Below, piece by piece: positions 56,001 through 64,000 of a stretch of 64,000 nucleotides of DNA (position 1 is its first letter; every line of letters begins with the position of its first letter). Source of the DNA: Auanema rhodensis (Eukaryota; Nematoda; Chromadorea; Rhabditida; Rhabditidae); assembly GCA_964057225.1 (NCBI GenBank), contig OZ059899.1, positions 4,278,001 to 4,342,000 on the forward strand, given 5' to 3'. The notes below the pieces were generated by a model, which worked only from the letters and a program-made list of their open reading frames with translations, was not told the DNA's origin and did no database searches. The position numbers and the translations under genes are program-made.

Positions 56001-58572
56001 AGAATAAAACCAAAATTACTGTTGGAGATATGGGGAATCGAACTCCAGACTTCTCGCATGCAAAGCGAGCGCTCTACCCCTGAGCTATATCCCCACATTC
56101 GACAAAGTCAATGACTGTGAGTTTGTTCAAACTTGAAGAACCTCTTGATCAGAAATTTTAGTTGTGAATATTAATTTCCTAATCTAATTTTTCTTTCAAT
56201 CATTTTGTAAATCTCCTGAAAAAAAATATATAAAAGTAAAGAACTTGAAGAATAAAACCAAAACTACTGTTGGAGATATGGGAAATCGAACCCCAGACTT
56301 CTCGCATGCAAAGCGAGCGCTCTACCCCTGAGCTATATCCCCACATTCGACAAAGTCAATGACTGTGAGTTTGTTCAAACTTGAAGAACCTCTTGATCAG
56401 AAATTTTAGTTGTGAATATTAATTTCCTAATCTAATTTTTCTTTCAATCATTTTGTAAATCTCCTGAAAAAAAATATATAAAAGTAAAGAACTTGAAGAA
56501 TAAAACCAAAACTACTGTTGGAGATATGGGGAATCGAACCCCAGACTTCTCGCATGCAAAGCGAGCGCTCTACCCCTGAGCTATATCCCCACATTCGACA
56601 GAGTTAATGACTGTGAGTTTGTTCAAACTTGAAGAACCTCTTGATCAAAAATTTTAGTTGTGAATATTAATTTTCTAATCTAATTTTTTTTTCAATCATT
56701 TTGTAAATCTCCTGAAAAAAAATATATAAAAGTAAAGAACTTGAAGAATAAAACCAAAACTACTGTTGGAGATATGGGGAATCGAACCCCAGACTTCTCG
56801 CATGCAAAGCGAGCGCTCTACCCCTGAGCTATATCCCCACATTCGACAGAGTTAATGACTGTGAGTTTGTTCAAACTTGAAGAACCTCTTGATCAAAAAT
56901 TTTAGTTGTGAATATTAATTTTCTAATCTAATTTTTCTTTCAATCATTTTGTAAATTTCCTGAAAAAAAAAATATAAAAGTAAAGAACTTGAAGAATAAA
57001 ACCAAAACTACTGTTGGAGATATGGGGAATCGAACCCCAGACTTCTCGCATGCAAAGCGAGCGCTCTACCCCTGAGCTATATCCCCACATTCGACAGAAT
57101 ATATGACTGTGAGTTTGTTCAAACTTGAAGAACCTCTTGATCAAAAATTTTGGTTGTGAATATTAATTTCCTATTCTAATTTTTCTTACAATCATTTTGT
57201 AAATCTCCTGAAAAAAAATATAGAAAAGTAAAGAACTTGAAGAATAAAACCAAAATTACTGTTGGAGATATGGGGAATCGAACTCCAGACTTCTCGCATG
57301 CAAAGCGAGCGCTCTACCCCTGAGCTATATCCCCACATTCGACAGAGTTAATGACTGTGAGTTTGTTCAAACTTGAAGAACCTCTTGATCAAAAATTTTA
57401 GTTGTGAATATTAATTTTCTAATCTAATTTTTCTTTCAATCATTTTGTAAATTTCCTGAAAAAAAATATAAAAGTAAAGAACTTGAAGAATAAAACCAAA
57501 ACTACTGTTGGAGATATGGGGAATCGAACCCCAGACTTCTCGCATGCAAAGCGAGCGCTCTACCCCTGAGCTATATCCCCACATTCGACAGAATATATGA
57601 CTGTGAGTTTGTTCAAACTTGAAGAACCTCTTGATCAAAAATTTTGGTTGTGAATATTAATTTCCTATTCTAATTTTTCTTACAATCATTTTGTAAATCT
57701 CCTGAAAAAAAATATAGAAAAGTAAAGAACTTGGAGAATAAAATCAAAATTACTGTTGGAGATATGGGGAATCGAACCCCAGACTTCTCGCATGCAAAGC
57801 GAGCGCTCTACCCCTGAGCTATATCCCCACATTCGACAAAGTCAATGACTGTGAGTTTGTTCAAACTTGAAGAACCTCTTGATCAGAAATTTTAGTTGTG
57901 AATATTAATCTCCTAATCTAATTTTTCTTTCAATCATTTTGTAAATCTCCTGAAAAAAAATATAGAAAAGTTAAGAACTCGAAGAATAAAACCAAAATTA
58001 CTGTTGGAGATATGGGGAATCGAACTCCAGACTTTTCGCATGCAAAGCGAGCGCTCTACCCCTGAGCTATATCCCCACATTCGACAAAGTCAATGACTGT
58101 GAGTTTGTTCAAACTTGAAGAACCTCTTGATCAGAAATGTTAGTTGTGAATATTAATTTCCTAATCTAATTTTTCTTTCAATCATTTTGTAAATCTCCTG
58201 AAAAAAAATATATAAAAGTAAAGAACTTGAAGAATAAAACCAAAACTACTGTTGGAGATATGGGGAATCGAACCCCAGACTTCTCGCATGCAAAGCGAGC
58301 GCTCTACCCCTGAGCTATATCCCCACATTCGACAGAGTTAATGACTGTGAGTTTGTTCAAACTTGAAAAACCTCTTGATCAAAAATTTTAGTTGTGAATA
58401 TTAATTTTCTAATCTAATTTTTCTTTCAATCATCTTGTAAATTTCCTGAAAAAAAAAATATAAAAGTAAAGAACTTGAAGAATAAAACCAAAACTACTGT
58501 TGGAGATATGGGGAATCGAACCCCAGACTTCTCGCATGCAAAGCGAGCGCTCTACCCCTGAGCTATATCCCC
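53048..58572 (-). tRNA. tRNA-Ala(UGC) cluster, 23 copies
   Basis: Left ends: 53048, 53296, 53544, 53792, 54040, 54288, 54536, 54784, 55031, 55279, 55527, 55775, 56023, 56271, 56519, 56767, 57015, 57263, 57509, 57757, 58005, 58253, 58501. Variants: ACTCC at 53544, 56023, 57263, 58005; G53.U61 at 53544, 55527, 56271; A61 (T-stem, plus strand GGGTAATC) at 54536 and 55279; D-stem A11.G24 at 54536, 54784, 55279; acceptor U67 at 55031; A43.C27 at 58005. From 54536 on the order is repeated 5453 bp further right. Confidence 0.95.
55031..55102 (-). tRNA. tRNA-Ala(UGC) with acceptor U6.U67 mismatch
   Basis: Acceptor 3' strand TTTCTCC with a normal D stem. Repeated identically at 60484. Confidence 0.87.
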
Positions 58573-58748
58573 ACATTCGACAGAATATATGACCGTGAGT
58601 TTGTTCAAACTTGAAGAACCTCTTGATCAAAAATTTTAGTTGTGAATATTAATTTCCTAATCTAATTTTTCTTTCAATCATTTTGTAAATTTCCTGAAAA
58701 AAAATGTATAAAAGTAAAGAACTTGAAGAATAAAACCAAAACTACTGT

Positions 58749-61700
58749 TGGAGATATGGGGAATCGAACCCCAGACTTCTCGCATGCAAAGCGAGCGCTC
58801 TACCCCTGAGCTATATCCCCACATTCGACAGAATATATGACCGTGAGTTTGTTCAAACTTGAAGAACCTCTTAATCAAAAACTTTAGTTGTGAATATTAA
58901 TCTTCTAATCTAATTTTTGTTTCAATCATTTTGTAAATCTCCTGAAAAAAAATATAGAAAAGTAAAGAACTTGAAGAATAAAACCAAAACTACTGTTGGA
59001 GATATGGGTAATCGAACCCCAGACTTCTCGCATGCAAAGCGAGCGCTCTACCCCTGAGCTATATCCCCACATTTGACAGAGTTAATGACTGTGAGTTTGT
59101 TCGAACTTGAAGAACCTCTTGATCAAAAATTTTAGTTGTGAATATTAATCTTCTAATCTAATTTTTGTTTCAATCATTTTGTAAATCTCCTGAAAAAAAA
59201 TATAGAAAAGTAAAGAACTTGAAGAATAAAACCAAAACTACTGTTGGAGATATGGGGAATCGAACCCCAGATTTCTCGCATGCAAAGCGAGCGCTCTACC
59301 CCTGAGCTATATCCCCACATTCGACAGAATATATGACCGTGAGTTTGTTCAAACTTGAAGAACCTCTTAATCAAAACTTCTAGTTGTGAATATTAATCTT
59401 CTAATCTAATTTTTGTTTCAATCATTTTGTAAATCTCCTGAAAAAAAATATAGAAAAGTAAAGAACTTGAAGAATAAAACCAAAACTACTTTTGGAGATA
59501 TGGGTAATCGAACCCCAGACTTCTCGCATGCAAAGCGAGCGCTCTACCCCTGAGCTATATCCCCACATTCGACAGAGTTAATGACTGTGAGTTTGTTCGA
59601 ACTTGAAGAACCTCTTGATCAAAAATTTTAGTTGTGAATATTAATCTCCTAATCTAATTTTTCTTTCAATCATTTTGTAAATTTCCTGAAAAAAAATATA
59701 GAAAAGTAAAGAACTTGAAGAATTAAACCAAAACTACTGTTGGAGATATGGGGAATCGAACCCCAGACTTCTCGCATGCAAAGCGAGCGCTCTACCCCTG
59801 AGCTATATCCCCACATTCGACAGAATATATGACCGTGAGTTTGTTCAAACTTGAAGAACCTCTTAATCAAAAATTTTAGTTGTGAATATTAATCTTCTAA
59901 TCTAATTTTTGTTTCAATCATTTTGTAAATCTCCTGAAAAAAAATATAGAAAAGTAAAGAACTTGAAGAATAAAACCAAAACTACTGTTGGAGATATGGG
60001 TAATCGAACCCCAGACTTCTCGCATGCAAAGCGAGCGCTCTACCCCTGATCTATATCCCCACATTTGACAGAATATATGACTGTGAGTTTGTTCAAACTT
60101 GAAGAACCTCTTGATCAGAAATTTTAGTTGTGAATATTTATTTCCTAATCTAATTTTTCTTTCAATCATTTTGTAAATCTCCTGAAAAAAAATATATAAA
60201 AGTTAAGAACTCGAAGAATAAAACCAAAACTACTGTTGGAGATATGGGGAATCGAACCCCAGATTTCTCGCATGCAAAGCGAGCGCTCTACCCCTGATCT
60301 ATATCCCCACATTTGACAGAATATATGACTGTGAGTTTGTTCAAACTTGAAGAACCTCTTGATCGAAAATTTTAGTTGTGAATGTTGATCTCCTAATCTA
60401 ATTTTTGTTTCAATCATTTTGTAAATCTCTTGAAAAAAAAATATAAAAGTAAAGAACTTGAAGAATAAAACCAAAACTACTGTTGGAGAAATGGGGAATC
60501 GAACCCCAGACTTCTCGCATGCAAAGCGAGCGCTCTACCCCTGAGCTATATCCCCACATTCGACAGAATATATGACCGTGAGTTTGTTCAAACTTGAAGA
60601 ACCTCTTAATCAAAAACTTTAGTTGTGAATATTAATCTTCTAATCTAATTTTTGTCTCAATCATTTTGTAAATCTCCTGAAAAAAAATATAGAAAAGTAA
60701 AGAACTTGAAGAATAAAACCAAAACTACTGTTGGAGATATGGGTAATCGAACCTCAGACTTCTCGCATGCAAAGCGAGCGCTCTACCCCTGATCTATATC
60801 CCCACATTTGACAGAATATATGACTGTGAGTTTGTTCAAACTTGAAGAACCTCTTGAACAAAAATTTTAGTTGTGAATATTAATCTCCTAATCTAATTTT
60901 TGTTTCAATCATTTTGTAAATCTCCTGAAAAAAAATATATAAAAGTAAAGAACTTGAAGAATAAAACCAAAACTACTGTTGGAGATATGGGAAATCGAAC
61001 CCCAAACTTCTCGCATGCAAAGCGAGCGCTCTACCCCTGAGCTATATCCCCACATTCGACAAAGTCAATGACTGTGAGTTTGTTCAAACTTGAAGAACCT
61101 CTTGATCAGAAATGTTAGTTGTGAATATTAATTTCCTAATCTAATTTTTCTTTCAATCATTTTGTAAATCTCCTGAAAAAAAATATATAAAAGTAAAGAA
61201 CTTGAAGAATAAAACCAAAACTACTGTTGGAGATATGGGGAATCGAACCCCAGACTTCTCGCATGCAAAGCGAGCGCTCTACCCCTGAGCTATATCCCCA
61301 CATTCGACAAAGTCAATGACTGTGAGTTTGTTCAAACTTGAAGAACCTCTTGATCAGAAATTTTAGTTGTGAATATTAATCTCCTAATCTAATTTTTCTT
61401 TCAATCATTTTGTAAATCTCCTGAAAAAAAATATAGAAAAGTTAAGAACTCGAAGAATAAAACCAAAATTACTGTTGGAGATATGGGGAATCGAACTCCA
61501 GACTTCTCGCATGCAAAGCGAGCGCTCTACCCCTGAGCTATATCCCCACATTCGACAAAGTCAATGACTGTGAGTTTGTTCAAACTTGAAGAACCTCTTG
61601 ATCAGAAATTTTAGTTGTGAATATTAATTTCCTAATCTAATTTTTCTTTCAATCATTTTGTAAATCTCCTGAAAAAAAATATATAAAAGTAAAGAACTTG

Positions 61701-63777
61701 AAGAATAAAACCAAAACTACTGTTGGAGATATGGGAAATCGAACCCCAGACTTCTCGCATGCAAAGCGAGCGCTCTACCCCTGAGCTATATCCCCACATT
61801 CGACAAAGTCAATGACTGTGAGTTTGTTCAAACTTGAAGAACCTCTTGATCAGAAATTTTAGTTGTGAATATTAATTTCCTAATCTAATTTTTCTTTCAA
61901 TCATTTTGTAAATCTCCTGAAAAAAAATATATAAAAGTAAAGAACTTGAAGAATAAAACCAAAACTACTGTTGGAGATATGGGGAATCGAACCCCAGACT
62001 TCTCGCATGCAAAGCGAGCGCTCTACCCCTGAGCTATATCCCCACATTCGACAGAGTTAATGACTGTGAGTTTGTTCAAACTTGAAGAACCTCTTGATCA
62101 AAAATTTTAGTTGTGAATATTAATTTTCTAATCTAATTTTTTTTTCAATCATTTTGTAAATCTCCTGAAAAAAAATATATAAAAGTAAAGAACTTGAAGA
62201 ATAAAACCAAAACTACTGTTGGAGATATGGGGAATCGAACCCCAGACTTCTCGCATGCAAAGCGAGCGCTCTACCCCTGAGCTATATCCCCACATTCGAC
62301 AGAGTTAATGACTGTGAGTTTGTTCAAACTTGAAGAACCTCTTGATCAAAAATTTTAGTTGTGAATATTAATTTTCTAATCTAATTTTTCTTTCAATCAT
62401 TTTGTAAATTTCCTGAAAAAAAAAATATAAAAGTAAAGAACTTGAAGAATAAAACCAAAACTACTGTTGGAGATATGGGGAATCGAACCCCAGACTTCTC
62501 GCATGCAAAGCGAGCGCTCTACCCCTGAGCTATATCCCCACATTCGACAGAATATATGACTGTGAGTTTGTTCAAACTTGAAGAACCTCTTGATCAAAAA
62601 TTTTGGTTGTGAATATTAATTTCCTATTCTAATTTTTCTTACAATCATTTTGTAAATCTCCTGAAAAAAAATATAGAAAAGTAAAGAACTTGAAGAATAA
62701 AACCAAAATTACTGTTGGAGATATGGGGAATCGAACTCCAGACTTCTCGCATGCAAAGCGAGCGCTCTACCCCTGAGCTATATCCCCACATTCGACAGAG
62801 TTAATGACTGTGAGTTTGTTCAAACTTGAAGAACCTCTTGATCAAAAATTTTAGTTGTGAATATTAATTTTCTAATCTAATTTTTCTTTCAATCATTTTG
62901 TAAATTTCCTGAAAAAAAATATAAAAGTAAAGAACTTGAAGAATAAAACCAAAACTACTGTTGGAGATATGGGGAATCGAACCCCAGACTTCTCGCATGC
63001 AAAGCGAGCGCTCTACCCCTGAGCTATATCCCCACATTCGACAGAATATATGACTGTGAGTTTGTTCAAACTTGAAGAACCTCTTGATCAAAAATTTTGG
63101 TTGTGAATATTAATTTCCTATTCTAATTTTTCTTACAATCATTTTGTAAATCTCCTGAAAAAAAATATAGAAAAGTAAAGAACTTGGAGAATAAAATCAA
63201 AATTACTGTTGGAGATATGGGGAATCGAACCCCAGACTTCTCGCATGCAAAGCGAGCGCTCTACCCCTGAGCTATATCCCCACATTCGACAAAGTCAATG
63301 ACTGTGAGTTTGTTCAAACTTGAAGAACCTCTTGATCAGAAATTTTAGTTGTGAATATTAATCTCCTAATCTAATTTTTCTTTCAATCATTTTGTAAATC
63401 TCCTGAAAAAAAATATAGAAAAGTTAAGAACTCGAAGAATAAAACCAAAATTACTGTTGGAGATATGGGGAATCGAACTCCAGACTTTTCGCATGCAAAG
63501 CGAGCGCTCTACCCCTGAGCTATATCCCCACATTCGACAAAGTCAATGACTGTGAGTTTGTTCAAACTTGAAGAACCTCTTGATCAGAAATGTTAGTTGT
63601 GAATATTAATTTCCTAATCTAATTTTTCTTTCAAACATTTTGTAAATCTCCTGAAAAAAAATATATAAAAGTAAAGAACTTGAAGAATAAAACCAAAACT
63701 ACTGTTGGAGATATGGGGAATCGAACCCCAGACTTCTCGCATGCAAAGCGAGCGCTCTACCCCTGAGCTATATCCCC
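58749..63777 (-). tRNA. tRNA-Ala(UGC) cluster, 21 copies
   Basis: Left ends: 58749, 58997, 59245, 59493, 59741, 59989, 60237, 60484, 60732, 60980, 61228, 61476, 61724, 61972, 62220, 62468, 62716, 62962, 63210, 63458, 63706. Variants: A61 class at 58997, 59493, 59989, 60732; variable-loop change at 59245 and 60237; D-stem A11.G24 at 59989, 60237, 60732; acceptor U67 at 60484; G53.U61 at 60980, 61724; ACTCC at 61476, 62716, 63458; A43.C27 at 63458. Confidence 0.95.
60484..60555 (-). tRNA. tRNA-Ala(UGC) with acceptor U6.U67 mismatch
   Basis: Copy of 55031 displaced by the 5453-bp higher-order period. Confidence 0.87.
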
Positions 63778-63953
63778 ACATTCGACAGAGTTAATGACTG
63801 TGAGTTTGTTCAAACTTGAAAAACCTCTTGATCAAAAATTTTAGTTGTGAATATTAATTTTCTAATCTAATTTTTCTTTCAATCATCTTGTAAATTTCCT
63901 GAAAAAAAAAATATAAAAGTAAAGAACTTGAAGAATAAAACCAAAACTACTGT

Positions 63954-64000
63954 TGGAGATATGGGGAATCGAACCCCAGACTTCTCGCATGCAAAGCGAG
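63954..64000 (-). tRNA. tRNA-Ala(UGC), partial at window edge
   Basis: The 3' 47 nt of a copy (acceptor 3' strand, T arm, variable loop and anticodon arm) are present and match the consensus. The D arm and 5' strand lie outside the window. Confidence 0.9.

Larger units (their letters stand above)
29611..64000. repeat. Right tRNA-Ala tandem array, with one inverted block
   Basis: Continuation of the same array beyond the retrotransposon, with 138 complete tRNA genes: 131 on the minus strand and 7 on the plus strand inside the inverted block at 33980-35833. Spacing is 247-248 bp except for 220 bp between 31935 and 32155 and 206 bp between 33642 and 33848, both spacer deletions. It ends in a truncated copy at the window edge, so the array continues outside. 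Spacers hold no other gene that I can recognise. Confidence 0.97.
54425..64000. repeat. 5453-bp (22-unit) higher-order repeat
   Basis: Sixteen units from 54536 to 58253 are repeated from 59989 to 63706 at a constant 5453-bp offset, including rare variants (U67, D-stem A11, A43, unusual spacers with TTGGAG). The equivalence starts further left (52552 with 58005), but the five units at 53296-54288 and 58749-59741 differ in content. The repeat continues past the window end. Confidence 0.88.

Noticed and set aside
1..64000. tRNA-derived SINE family
   Set aside because: Copies are strictly head-to-tail with constant spacing and intact tRNA structure, without target duplications or A/T tails per copy.

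Overview
The window is eukaryotic nuclear DNA, AT-rich, and almost entirely one satellite-like tandem array. Its unit is about 248 bp and holds a 72-nt tRNA-Ala(UGC) gene plus a 176-bp spacer. I read 211 complete tRNA copies: 204 on the minus strand and 7 on the plus strand. There are also three fragments, two at the window edges and one at an inversion breakpoint. The array runs off both ends. The tRNA has the internal A and B boxes of Pol III genes, A73, and the G3.U70 pair that marks alanine tRNAs. The single dispersed element is an animal-type Ty3/gypsy retrotransposon. A nematode host would fit its protein style, but this is a guess.

Layout: 1-18161 left array (73 complete tRNAs). 18162-29606 an 11,445-bp LTR retrotransposon with apparently identical 337-bp LTRs and a 4-bp target duplication (TATT), inserted in a spacer. 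Removing it restores an exact 248-bp unit. 29611-33979 array continues. 33980-35833 an inverted block on the plus strand, forming a near-perfect 3.7-kb palindrome with 35836-37689. 37690-64000 array continues on the minus strand, organised into nested higher-order repeats of 992, 1240, 5207 and 5453 bp. The left array has a 2478-bp higher-order repeat and a 10.4-kb duplication.

The retrotransposon has two long frames. The first carries a Gag capsid-like region, an Asn/Arg-rich basic tail, and then a hydrophobic signal-like segment and a Cys-containing, N-glycosylation-rich region with a KRPKR furin-like site. The second, in the -1 frame, starts 41 nt after the first stops. It continues with a Thr/Ala/Pro-rich mucin-like stretch, more ectodomain-like sequence and a strong transmembrane helix, then protease, reverse transcriptase, RNase H and integrase. 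The glycoprotein-like module therefore sits between Gag and Pol, not downstream of Pol where retroviral env normally lies. This is the most unusual feature of the window.

The tRNA copies are not uniform. By manual reading slightly under half match the consensus; the rest carry a limited set of substitutions spread by block duplication. Some hit identity or promoter positions: A3:U70 in place of G3.U70, mismatches at pairs 2-71 and 4-69, and a B-box change.
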